A DNA stretch of 64,000 nt from VMCP01 sp964527775 (GTDB lineage: Bacteria; Bacteroidota; Bacteroidia; NS11-12g; UBA955): assembly GCA_964527775.1 (NCBI GenBank), contig CAZGQS010000005.1:81204-145203 (forward strand), given 5' to 3'. Made by a program: the position numbers and the translations under genes. Within the stretch, counting starts at the first letter, position 1. The number at the start of each line of letters is the position of its first letter. The notes under the pieces were generated by a model, which was given only the letters and a program-made list of their open reading frames with translations, did no database searches and was not told the DNA's origin. Shown piece by piece: positions 25,201 through 33,735 of the stretch.

Positions 25201-25998
25201 TCAATAAAGACCGTTAAAAACAAATTCAGCGGGTCCGTTCAACCAAATGTTGACGAACCCGCTTTTTTTATGCTCAAAATTTACCGAAAGATCTCCTCCT
25301 CGAGTGGAAACATAGATTTCTCCACGCTCTAGATTTTTCATGATTGCATAAGAAAGCGCAGCAGCTGTAACACCGGTTCCGCAGCTGTACGTTTCATCTT
25401 CAACACCTCGCTCATAGGTTCTCATACTTAATGCGTTTTCAGCAGTGACTACAGCTCTATTTACGTTGATGCCCTCTTTTTGGTATTCATCAGAATATCG
25501 AATTCCTTTTGCCCAAGAAACTAGATCAAACGCATTGATAGACTCATTTGAATTTGACGCATTGAAATGCACGAAATGAGGTGAACCCGTGTTCATGCAT
25601 ATAACCTCATGAGATTTGATTTCCCAATCCAGCACATCTATCATCCTTAACTTAACCCAATTGCCTTCTACAAGGGCTTCATGAGCACCATCAGGCGCGT
25701 AAAATGACAGTCGTCCATCTTTACTAAGTCCTAAGGAGTGAGCCCAGTGAGCAATGCATCTTCCTCCGTTGCCGCACATGCTGCTTAAATTGCCGTCGGA
25801 GTTGTAGTAGATCATCTCAAAGTCATAGCCTTCGGTGAGTTTGAGAATCATCAAACCATCGGCGCCTATGCCAAACCGACGATCACACATTTTTGCTACA
25901 TCCAATGAATATTCGGTAAATCTACCGTCAATTAAAATGAAGTCATTCCCCGTACCTTGGTACTTGACGAAGGGGATGTTATCCGAATTCAAGATCAT
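25201..25998 (-). CDS. dapF: Diaminopimelate epimerase DapF
   Basis: DapF converts LL- to meso-diaminopimelate for lysine and peptidoglycan synthesis. The 265-residue protein has the two catalytic cysteines: C75 in MCGNGGR and C206 in SCGTG. The N-terminal G-N-D-F segment is also typical. It overlaps the anti-sigma gene by 4 bases at its start, so it is likely co-transcribed downstream of the sigma pair. Its 3' end carries a terminator hairpin for the convergent T9SS gene. Confidence 0.96.
   Translation of the reverse strand: MILNSDNIPFVKYQGTGNDFILIDGRFTEYSLDVAKMCDRRFGIGADGLMILKLTEGYDFEMIYYNSDGNLSSMCGNGGRCIAHWAHSLGLSKDGRLSFYAPDGAHEALVEGNWVKLRMIDVLDWEIKSHEVICMNTGSPHFVHFNASNSNESINAFDLVSWAKGIRYSDEYQKEGINVNRAVVTAENALSMRTYERGVEDETYSCGTGVTAAALSYAIMKNLERGEIYVSTRGGDLSVNFEHKKSGFVNIWLNGPAEFVFNGLY
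25229..25269 (+). terminator. Terminator for the T9SS gene, embedded in the end of dapF
   Basis: GCGGGTCCGTTCAAC (25229-25243) pairs with GTTGACGAACCCGC (25249-25262) with one mismatch and one bulge, giving 13 pairs and a 5-base loop, followed by seven T residues. It acts in the plus direction, but the same bases encode the last residues of dapF. Confidence 0.75.
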
Positions 25999-27086
25999 TT
26001 CGGTTGAATCTTATCAATGATTTTTTTATCAGTTATGGGTTTAGGTTTTTCTAATCGTGCCACGTTTAACTTAATGGAAATGATATTTTTGGGACCTAGT
26101 TCTAGATAGTAATTACCGTCAATTTCATACATGAGCGGACTTTCACTTCCCATATTAATCAAGAAAATATTGCTTCCTTGGCACTCAATGGCTGGTTTTT
26201 CGTTGCGAGCTTCTAGTTGAATAATGGTGAAACGCGGGGGACTCGATTTTGAAGAATTTGGCTTTGAAGTAGAAGACGGGGTTGATGGGGTTGACGGGGT
26301 TGACGGAGCAACACCTTCATCTAAACGGGCTTTAGTCTCAGCCAATCCAGGTAAATGAATAGCTACTACCCGAGAAGTACTGATGGTGCGCCTAACAGGT
26401 TCAATGGTATCAGTTGCAATCTTTTTCGACTTATCTCGAGTAATGCTAGGTTTGGCCATGACAGGAGCGGCTGATTCACCTTCCGAAATAGACATACGGG
26501 AATTTTTCTCATAAGCCCCTTCCTCAAGAACCTCAACATCTTTATCAGGTGTTTCTGAGGTAGCAGCGTATACATCGTCTTCAACTTGAGCTTCATCGGT
26601 TGATGTTGGTTCAGTGTACACAGCCAGTAGACTGTCGGTCCAGTTGGTTTCAGTTTTTGTAGAATCGTTGTTGTCGCCAAAAAGAATTTCAGGAAGAATG
26701 CTCTTACCGAGTTTTTTATTTTTCCAGAATTTTACTCGGTCAGATTTTTCGTCTTTTAAGGTGATGTAATCAGCAGACTCTTTGAAACTGCCTGTTTCAA
26801 CGTATTTGTAAATGGCAAAATAGCCTAGCAATAAAACAGTAACCGATGCCGCCGCATAAAACCACAAATTGGTTTGAGTAGTGGTACTTTGCTCGTCAAC
26901 TCTTGATTTGATGTATTCTTTGAGCTCTTCTCGTCCTTCAGAACGAATGCCTTCAATGATTAAACTGTAAAGGTCAAACTGAGTTTTAAGTTCAGAGTTT
27001 AGCTCGAGTTCACGCAAAAATTCCTCCCTCTCAGAATCTGAGAGTTCAAAGTCAAAATACCGCTCTATCCGTGGGTCAAACTCCAT
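25995..27086 (-). CDS. Membrane-bound anti-sigma factor (putative)
   Basis: The 363-residue protein has an acidic N-terminal cytosolic helical region (IERYFDFELSDSEREEF, residues 8-24, then more helix to about 65) of the type seen in Bacteroidota anti-sigma factors. A single membrane segment lies at about 74-93, followed by a periplasmic part with a Pro-Ser-Thr repeat (three P-S-T units near residue 265) and a C-terminal strand-rich domain. It overlaps the upstream ECF sigma gene by 11 bases, the usual regulator/sigma layout. No zinc-binding HxxxCxxC motif is visible. The signal sensed is unknown. Confidence 0.75.
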   Translation of the reverse strand: MEFDPRIERYFDFELSDSEREEFLRELELNSELKTQFDLYSLIIEGIRSEGREELKEYIKSRVDEQSTTTQTNLWFYAAASVTVLLLGYFAIYKYVETGSFKESADYITLKDEKSDRVKFWKNKKLGKSILPEILFGDNNDSTKTETNWTDSLLAVYTEPTSTDEAQVEDDVYAATSETPDKDVEVLEEGAYEKNSRMSISEGESAAPVMAKPSITRDKSKKIATDTIEPVRRTISTSRVVAIHLPGLAETKARLDEGVAPSTPSTPSTPSSTSKPNSSKSSPPRFTIIQLEARNEKPAIECQGSNIFLINMGSESPLMYEIDGNYYLELGPKNIISIKLNVARLEKPKPITDKKIIDKIQPK

Positions 27087-27654
27087 AAAAATCTGTAGAG
27101 GTGAATTTTGATTTTACTTTAGAGGCCAATTCCTTTAAACATTGATGTTTCTTTGATTTTGCAACATCAGAATTGGCTAAATTATTGGCTTTGGCGATGG
27201 TTTTCATGTCAAATCCATCGAAATAAAACATCAATAAAATTTGCTGACAAACTTCACCCATTTCCCCGAGCATGTTTCGAACCAAGGCCAGGTCCATGTC
27301 ATTATTGATGGGCGTTTCAGAATGCTGATGTGGCTTGATGTGTTCTTCAGAAACCAACCGCTTTCTTTTATCAAGTTGTTTGAGCCAAAGGTTTTTCACT
27401 ACCGCATAAATGTACGTTGACGGCTTTGACTCTAACTTAAAATCTGGTTTACGGGAATTTTGCCAAAGTACTACCAAAGCATCTTGCAGAAGATCTTCGG
27501 CGTCTTCGTCTTTACCATTGTTTTCTCTTACGTATCTCTTTACCATTTCTTCATGTTCTTTGTACAAATCAATCAACACTTCACGATCTCCTTTGTGGAG
27601 ACGTTCAATGATTTCATCATTTAAGTGGTTGTTTAATTGCATTTCACGGACCAT
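27076..27654 (-). CDS. ECF-type RNA polymerase sigma factor
   Basis: I place the start at 27654 (MVREMQLNNHLNDE), giving 192 residues; the frame is open 14 codons further upstream but those codons do not resemble the family. Region 2 (about residues 15-85) has the D-A-E-D-L-L-Q-D-A segment and region 4 (about 125-180) has C-Q-Q-I-L-L-M-F-Y-F-D-G-F-D-M-K-T-I-A, the helix-turn-helix that contacts the -35 element. It overlaps the putative anti-sigma gene by 11 bases. The divergent neighbour is an HtrA protease. Confidence 0.88.
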   Translation of the reverse strand: MVREMQLNNHLNDEIIERLHKGDREVLIDLYKEHEEMVKRYVRENNGKDEDAEDLLQDALVVLWQNSRKPDFKLESKPSTYIYAVVKNLWLKQLDKRKRLVSEEHIKPHQHSETPINNDMDLALVRNMLGEMGEVCQQILLMFYFDGFDMKTIAKANNLANSDVAKSKKHQCLKELASKVKSKFTSTDFYGV

Positions 27655-27752
27655 GAATACGATTTTATCGAAAAAGGTAAACGAATTCTTGTGCAAAATA
27701 AATCAAGTATTGCATTTTTGCGTTAGGTTACACTTGAATTTTACAAACATTG

Positions 27753-29288
27753 ATGAATATGAGAAAGATTTTTGAAAATCACAAAATTGCTACCGCTGTC
27801 TTTGCCGGTGTAATGGGTGGAGTTGTTACTTTGGTTGGGATGTATGCATTTGCGCCCAATGTATTCAGAGCCAACAATATAGAAGATCTTCAGTCGTCTT
27901 CTAAGCAATTGGCTCGTTATGCGAGTTTGAATACTCAAATTGGATTTGATTTTACCGGAGTTTCAGAGATCGCCAACCCTGCTGTGGTGCACATCAAAAC
28001 CACCATGAGTGGTGGGTCTGGGTCTAAGAGCATGCCTCAAGATATGCCTTTCAATCCCTTTGATTTTTTCGGGGGACCCGGGGGACCAGAATTCCGATTT
28101 GAACAACCAGGTCCACAAATGGCCACGGGTTCAGGTGTGATTATCTCTGATGACGGATACATTGTCACAAACAATCACGTCATTGACAATGCCAATAAAA
28201 TTGAGGTTGTGCTCAATGACAAGCGCACCTACATTGCCGAATTGGTTGGAGCAGACAAGAATACAGATTTAGCGTTGTTGCGCATTGGCGAAAGCAATTT
28301 GCCTTTCTTGAAGCTAGGAAATTCAGATCAAGTAAAGGTAGGCCAATGGGTGGTTGCCGTTGGTAATCCATTTAATTTGAATAGCACCGTGACTTTGGGA
28401 ATTGTATCGGCCATGGGTAGAAATATTGATTTGATTCGTTCTAAAGGAAATCAATACGCCATTGAGAACTTCATTCAAACCGATGCCGCCATCAATCCGG
28501 GAAATTCAGGTGGAGCCTTGGTGAACACTCAAGGCGAATTGGTAGGAATCAATACTGCTATTGCTTCGCAAACAGGTTCTTATGCAGGATATGGATTTGC
28601 AATTCCCGTGAATTTGATGAAAAAAGTGGTGAATGATTTTATGAAATACGGCCAAGTTCAACGTGCAATTTTGGGAGTATCCATTCAAGAAATCACCCAA
28701 GAACTCGCCGATGAAAAAAATCTAGGAAGCCTCAAAGGCGTTTACATTGCAGATGTTGTGGAGGGCGGAGCCGCTCAGAAAGCCGGAGTTAAAAAAGGCG
28801 ATGTAGTTTTGAAAATTGAAGGTGAAGAAGTAAACAGTTCTAGCCGACTTCAGGAAAAAATTGGAGAATACAGACCTGGTGATAAAGTAACCCTAACGGT
28901 TAACAGAGACGGAAAAATTAGAGAGATTGAAGCTGTTTTATTGAGCAAAGAGGGTGATGCCAAATTGAGTACCGCTAAGGCGAACAACACTTCAGAATAC
29001 TTAGGAATGAGCTTAGGTAACACATCTAAAGAAGATCGCGAAAAATTGGGCTTGAAATCAGGCATCAAAGTGGAAGCCATGCAAGATGGGGCCTTCAAGA
29101 AGGCCGGCATCCCCAAAGGATTCATCATCACTCACATCAACAATGAAAGAGTGTATTCTGTAAGAGGGGCTATTTCTGTGCTTGAAGCACTTTCAGGAAG
29201 CATTGTTGTAGAAGGTGTGATGCCATCGGGCGAAGAAAAGATTTACGCCGTGAAATTGCCAATAAAGAGCAGTGAAAGAGGAGAATAA
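27753..29288 (+). CDS. Periplasmic HtrA/DegP-like serine protease
   Basis: DegP/DegQ-type proteases degrade or hold misfolded envelope proteins. With the ATG at 27753 the protein has 511 residues: a signal or anchor helix (about 11-32), a glycine/phenylalanine-rich linker, a trypsin-like domain with the triad H142 (TNNHVID), D172 (NTDLAL) and S252 (NPGNSGGA), and two PDZ domains (about 285-385 and 405-505). A TTG at 27750 is a possible alternative start. It is convergent with dnaB, their stops being adjacent, and divergent from the sigma/anti-sigma genes. Confidence 0.95.
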   Translation: MNMRKIFENHKIATAVFAGVMGGVVTLVGMYAFAPNVFRANNIEDLQSSSKQLARYASLNTQIGFDFTGVSEIANPAVVHIKTTMSGGSGSKSMPQDMPFNPFDFFGGPGGPEFRFEQPGPQMATGSGVIISDDGYIVTNNHVIDNANKIEVVLNDKRTYIAELVGADKNTDLALLRIGESNLPFLKLGNSDQVKVGQWVVAVGNPFNLNSTVTLGIVSAMGRNIDLIRSKGNQYAIENFIQTDAAINPGNSGGALVNTQGELVGINTAIASQTGSYAGYGFAIPVNLMKKVVNDFMKYGQVQRAILGVSIQEITQELADEKNLGSLKGVYIADVVEGGAAQKAGVKKGDVVLKIEGEEVNSSSRLQEKIGEYRPGDKVTLTVNRDGKIREIEAVLLSKEGDAKLSTAKANNTSEYLGMSLGNTSKEDREKLGLKSGIKVEAMQDGAFKKAGIPKGFIITHINNERVYSVRGAISVLEALSGSIVVEGVMPSGEEKIYAVKLPIKSSERGE

Positions 29289-30947
29289 TCAATCCTCCTC
29301 AAAGATGTTCGGATCAGCTGCGGGTCTTGAAAATCCTGCACTCCAAGAATTACCCCCGTCTGACGTTTCACCAAACGGAGACGGGCGGTTATCTGTCTGG
29401 TTGTAAATATCTTCCTCAACATTGAGTTTCGAGCTGTAAACCTGTGTGCTAAATGAACTCATGGGGGTACTGTTGTAATCAGGTTTCTTTTGACGAATCA
29501 TCTCTCTTTCGAACCCTTCTAAGTCTGCGAATTTTGAAAATTCACCCACAAATTTGCAATAGGCTGATCCCACAGAACCGTGTCTGTTCTTAGCAATGAT
29601 TACTTCAGTGAGGTCTTTGATTCCGAAACTTAGATCATCTTCATTGCCTCCACTATCTTGAACATCCATTCCCATGCGCTCGTAGTAATCGTTACGGTAA
29701 AGGAACATTACCATGTCGGCGTCTTGTTCAATAGATCCAGATTCACGCAAGTCAGAAAGTTGAGGTCTTTTGTTATTTCTTTTTTCTACTTCACGACTCA
29801 ACTGTGCAAGTGCAATCACCGGAATACTCAATTCTTTTGCCAATGCCTTGAGCGATCTGGAAATGGCTGCAATTTCTTGTTCCCTGTTTCCTTGTCCTTT
29901 AAGTTCGTATCTTAATAACTGAAGGTAATCCACCACAACCAAATCCAAACCGTGTTGCGAGTGTACTCTTCGGCATTTTGCATTAAGATCAAAAATGCTC
30001 AACTGTGGGGTATCATCAATGAAAATCTTTGCAGATCCCAAACGGGCAGTCTCTGTTTGAAGTCTTGCCCATTCCTCTTTGGAGAGGTTACTCTTTTTAA
30101 TTTTTTCACCTTGAACCATGGCTTCGGCGGAAATCAAACGATTTACCAGCTGAACATCGGCCATTTCTAGAGAGAAAATCATGACGCTTTTATTGTGATC
30201 TACGGCAGCATTTCTAACTAAGCTTAAGGCAAAAGCTGTTTTACCCATTGCCGGTCGAGCAGCCAAAATCACTAAGTCCGAAGGTTGCCAACCGCCGTTG
30301 ATTCTGTCAATGTCTGTAAATCCTGATGCCACACCGGTGATTCCGTTGTTTTCGCTGGACATTCTGCCTTCAATTTCTTTCAGAGAACTGTTGATCAACA
30401 TGGAAATCTCTTGAAAGTTTCTTTTCAGTCCGGCATTTTTAATTTCATACAATTTTGCTTCAGAATCATCTAGAAGTTTGAATGAATCTTGTGAATCATC
30501 GTAGGCATTGAATTGAATGTCACCGGTAACTTCAATCAATTTTCTTTGGATGAATTTTTGGGTTAAAATTCGGGAGTGAAATTCAATATTTGCAGCAGAA
30601 GATACTTTATTGGTGAGTTGAGCCAAATAAGCATTTCCTCCGGCCAATTCCAATTTATCGTGATCTCTTAAATAAGATGAAACCGTAAGCAGGTCAATAG
30701 CCATGTTTGCACTTTGGTACAATTCCTGGACCGCCATAAAGACATATCTATTTTGCGGATTGTAAAAATGGTCAGGAGATAGTATATCAATAACTTGGTG
30801 GATTTTATCGCGTTCCAACATCATAGCTCCGAGCACCGCTTCTTCCAAATCTACGGCGTTGGGAGGCATGCGCCCTTCGCGGTCTTTGAAAAAACTTGCC
30901 GGTGTAGTTACATCTCGTCTTTTTGTTGAACGAATTGATTTATCCAT
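29289..30947 (-). CDS. dnaB: Replicative DNA helicase DnaB
   Basis: DnaB is the hexameric 5'-3' helicase at the replication fork. The 552-residue protein has the N-terminal DnaB domain (LEEAVLGAM near residue 34), the Walker A loop ARPAMGKT at 230-237, the V-V-D-Y-L-Q-L Walker B segment and the S-D-L-R-E-S-G-S-I-E-Q-D-A-D block of the RecA-like domain. No intein is present. The C-terminal 60 residues are low-complexity and lineage-specific. The frame ends one base after the htrA stop. Confidence 0.97.
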   Translation of the reverse strand: MDKSIRSTKRRDVTTPASFFKDREGRMPPNAVDLEEAVLGAMMLERDKIHQVIDILSPDHFYNPQNRYVFMAVQELYQSANMAIDLLTVSSYLRDHDKLELAGGNAYLAQLTNKVSSAANIEFHSRILTQKFIQRKLIEVTGDIQFNAYDDSQDSFKLLDDSEAKLYEIKNAGLKRNFQEISMLINSSLKEIEGRMSSENNGITGVASGFTDIDRINGGWQPSDLVILAARPAMGKTAFALSLVRNAAVDHNKSVMIFSLEMADVQLVNRLISAEAMVQGEKIKKSNLSKEEWARLQTETARLGSAKIFIDDTPQLSIFDLNAKCRRVHSQHGLDLVVVDYLQLLRYELKGQGNREQEIAAISRSLKALAKELSIPVIALAQLSREVEKRNNKRPQLSDLRESGSIEQDADMVMFLYRNDYYERMGMDVQDSGGNEDDLSFGIKDLTEVIIAKNRHGSVGSAYCKFVGEFSKFADLEGFEREMIRQKKPDYNSTPMSSFSTQVYSSKLNVEEDIYNQTDNRPSPFGETSDGGNSWSAGFSRPAADPNIFEED

Positions 30948-31110
30948 AGTCTTTCAAAGTAAAAACAAAGCAACCTTTAAATGATGCTTTTACCCTATAA
31001 ATAGTTTTTCACAGACTTTCGTGAACAAGAGGTTGAAAACTATTGTTGATGAATCCGTCTGATTTTGTGGTCAACTGTCGATTCTGCAAGCAAAACTCTG
31101 ATTTGAATGT

Positions 31111-31118
31111 TATCTTTG
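31111..31118 (+). promoter_or_regulatory. -7 promoter box before clpC
   Basis: A perfect TATCTTTG lies 13 bases before the clpC ATG. No good TTTG sits at the expected -33 distance, so the promoter is only partly supported. The rest of the 184-base dnaB-clpC gap shows nothing I recognise; no CIRCE element is visible. Confidence 0.5.
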
Positions 31119-31131
31119 AAATTATCGATTT

Positions 31132-33735
31132 ATGGAAGCCAAATTTTCGCCACGGGTTAAAGAAGTTATACAATACAGCAGGGAAGAAGCCATTCGTTTG
31201 GGGCATGACTACATTGGTTGTGAACATTTGTTGCTGGGCATCATTCGCGAAGGCGAAGGCAAAGCATTTCAGACGCTGGTTATTTTAGATGTTGATGCAC
31301 TTCGACTGAAAAAAAACATAGAAGACACAATTCGTGGTACGGCCAGTAAGACGTCTAACCTCGGAAATATCCCATTGACAAAACAGGCCGAAAAGGCTTT
31401 GAAGATCACATATCTTGAAGCTAAAATTTTTAAGACTGATTTAATTGGTACAGAGCATTTGTTGTTGTCTATTTTAAGAGACGAAGACAATGTGGCCTCG
31501 AAGGTGCTGTTGAATTTTGGCATTACCTATGATGTATTTAAATCTTCGTTAGAAGAGGGCATCGACATTATAAAAAGTGAATTGCCCAATGATGAAGGTG
31601 ATTCGCCGGAAGAGTTTTACAGAGAAGAACAAAAGGCTCAAGCGGCTTCTAAGTCCAAAGCAAAAACAAAGACCCCTGTACTTGACAACTTTGGAAGAGA
31701 TTTAACCAAAGCGGCCGAAGAAGGGAAGTTAGATCCCATTGTAGGTAGAGAGAAAGAAATTGAGCGCGTTAGCCAGATTTTGTCGCGCAGAAAAAAGAAC
31801 AATCCTGTATTGATAGGTGAGCCTGGCGTAGGTAAAACGGCTATTGCTGAAGGACTTGCACTCAGAATTGTACAGAGAAAAGTATCACGCGTGCTGTTCA
31901 ACAAGCGCGTAGTGAGCCTAGACATTGCAAGCATGGTGGCAGGTACCAAATACCGCGGCCAATTTGAAGAGCGCATGAAGGCTCTGATGATGGAATTGGA
32001 AAAGGCCGAAGATGTCATTTTGTTTATAGATGAAATTCATACCATTGTAGGGGCTGGTGGAGCATCGGGTTCGTTAGATGCCAGCAATATGTTCAAACCC
32101 GCCTTGGCTAGAGGTGAAATTCAATGCATTGGAGCTACAACTCTAGATGAATATCGTCAGTATATTGAGAAAGATGGTGCATTGGAACGTCGTTTCCAAA
32201 TGGTGTTGATTCAACCAGCATCCCCCGAGGAAACCATCGAAATTTTGAAAAATATCAAAGGGAAATACGAAGATCACCATAGTGTTACCTATACGCCCGA
32301 GTCCATCAAAGCCTGTGTGGATTTGAGCGAGCGTTACATGAGTGACAGACATTTGCCCGACAAAGCCATTGATATTTTAGATGAGGCAGGTGCCCGCGTG
32401 CATATATCAAACATACATGTGCCTACCGAGATTTTAGATTTAGAATCAAAAATTGAAGAGATTAAGGTAGAGAAGAATAGAGTGGTTAAAAGCCAGAATT
32501 TTGAAGAAGCAGCTCGTTTAAGAGATAGCGAAAAACGTTTATTGGAGAATTTAGATGCTGCCAAAGCACAGTGGGAGAGTCAAGCCAAAGACGAGAGATA
32601 CGCAGTCACCGAAGATGATATTGCCGCTGTTATCAGCATGATTACCGGTATTCCTGTGAAAAGAATGGCCGAAGATGAGAGCAGAAGATTGCTCAATATG
32701 GCAGAAACCATCAAGAAAAGAGTGGTGGGTCAAGATAAGGCCATCGAGAAATTGTCAAAAACCATTCAAAGAACCCGTGCTGGCTTCAAAGAACCCAATC
32801 GCCCCATTGGTTCTTTTATTTTCTTGGGACCTACAGGCGTTGGTAAGACAGAATTAGCCAAGGCGTTGTCTGAGTTTTTATTTGATGCAGATGATGCTTT
32901 GATACGGATGGATATGAGTGAGTACATGGAGAAATTTGCTGTAAGCCGTTTGGTGGGAGCGCCTCCAGGTTATGTGGGTTACGAAGAGGGCGGATTGCTC
33001 ACAGAAAAAGTTCGTCGTAAACCATATAGCGTCATTTTGTTTGATGAGGTTGAAAAAGCACATCCAGATGTATTCAATTTGCTTTTGCAGGCCCTTGATG
33101 AGGGTTACATGACTGATTCTGGAGGACGTAAAATTGATTTCAGAAACTCAGTGATTATCATGACCTCCAACATTGGGTCTAGACAGTTAAAAGAGTTCGG
33201 AACCGGTGTAGGATTTGGAACCCATGCCCGTGAAGCGAATAAAGAACGCGATTCTAAAGGGGTTGTTGAAACCCAGTTGAAGAAGTTTTTCTCACCAGAG
33301 TTCTTGAATAGAATTGACGATATCATTGTGTTTAACTCTTTAGAAAAGCATGATATCATCAAGATTTTAGACATCAGAATGGCGAGAATGCTTAAGAGAA
33401 TTGAAGACTTAGGTTATAAAATTACCATCACTGATTCAGCAAAGAGCTTTTTGGCAGACAAAGGGTTCGATGCTGACTTTGGAGCACGCCCGTTGCAAAG
33501 AGCATTGCAGAAACATTTAGAAGAAACCATGGCCGAAAAGGTTTTGCAGGGAGTACTTAAAGAGGGCGATACCATGGTGGTGGATTATACCGAAGGCGCT
33601 GAAGATTTGAGTATTACGGTTGCAAATCAACCAGCCTTGGAAGCAGGTAGCAAAATGCTTGAAGGTGAAAATCAACCGGAAGAGGCAGCACCTAAGGCCA
33701 AAGGTAGACCTAAGAAATCAGATCAAAACGGATAA
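31132..33735 (+). CDS. clpC: ATP-dependent Clp protease ATP-binding subunit ClpC
   Basis: ClpC is an AAA+ unfoldase that feeds ClpP or remodels proteins. The 867-residue protein has the double Clp N-domain (1-145, H-D-Y-I-G-C-E-H-L-L-L-G), AAA module 1 with Walker A GEPGVGKT at 229-236, a UVR-like middle segment (N-F-E-E-A-A-R-L-R-D near residue 460), and AAA module 2 with Walker A GPTGVGKT near residue 565. The UVR segment separates ClpC from ClpB and ClpA. The C-terminus is a short acidic/basic tail. The 3' end overlaps the convergent tamL gene by 13 bases. Confidence 0.95.
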   Translation: MEAKFSPRVKEVIQYSREEAIRLGHDYIGCEHLLLGIIREGEGKAFQTLVILDVDALRLKKNIEDTIRGTASKTSNLGNIPLTKQAEKALKITYLEAKIFKTDLIGTEHLLLSILRDEDNVASKVLLNFGITYDVFKSSLEEGIDIIKSELPNDEGDSPEEFYREEQKAQAASKSKAKTKTPVLDNFGRDLTKAAEEGKLDPIVGREKEIERVSQILSRRKKNNPVLIGEPGVGKTAIAEGLALRIVQRKVSRVLFNKRVVSLDIASMVAGTKYRGQFEERMKALMMELEKAEDVILFIDEIHTIVGAGGASGSLDASNMFKPALARGEIQCIGATTLDEYRQYIEKDGALERRFQMVLIQPASPEETIEILKNIKGKYEDHHSVTYTPESIKACVDLSERYMSDRHLPDKAIDILDEAGARVHISNIHVPTEILDLESKIEEIKVEKNRVVKSQNFEEAARLRDSEKRLLENLDAAKAQWESQAKDERYAVTEDDIAAVISMITGIPVKRMAEDESRRLLNMAETIKKRVVGQDKAIEKLSKTIQRTRAGFKEPNRPIGSFIFLGPTGVGKTELAKALSEFLFDADDALIRMDMSEYMEKFAVSRLVGAPPGYVGYEEGGLLTEKVRRKPYSVILFDEVEKAHPDVFNLLLQALDEGYMTDSGGRKIDFRNSVIIMTSNIGSRQLKEFGTGVGFGTHAREANKERDSKGVVETQLKKFFSPEFLNRIDDIIVFNSLEKHDIIKILDIRMARMLKRIEDLGYKITITDSAKSFLADKGFDADFGARPLQRALQKHLEETMAEKVLQGVLKEGDTMVVDYTEGAEDLSITVANQPALEAGSKMLEGENQPEEAAPKAKGRPKKSDQNG

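Noticed and set aside
29278..29300. GAGGAG...CTCCTC hairpin at the htrA/dnaB convergent joint as a terminator
   Set aside because: Only six pairs, an 11-base loop and no T-tract; it mainly reflects Glu/Asp codons at both gene ends.
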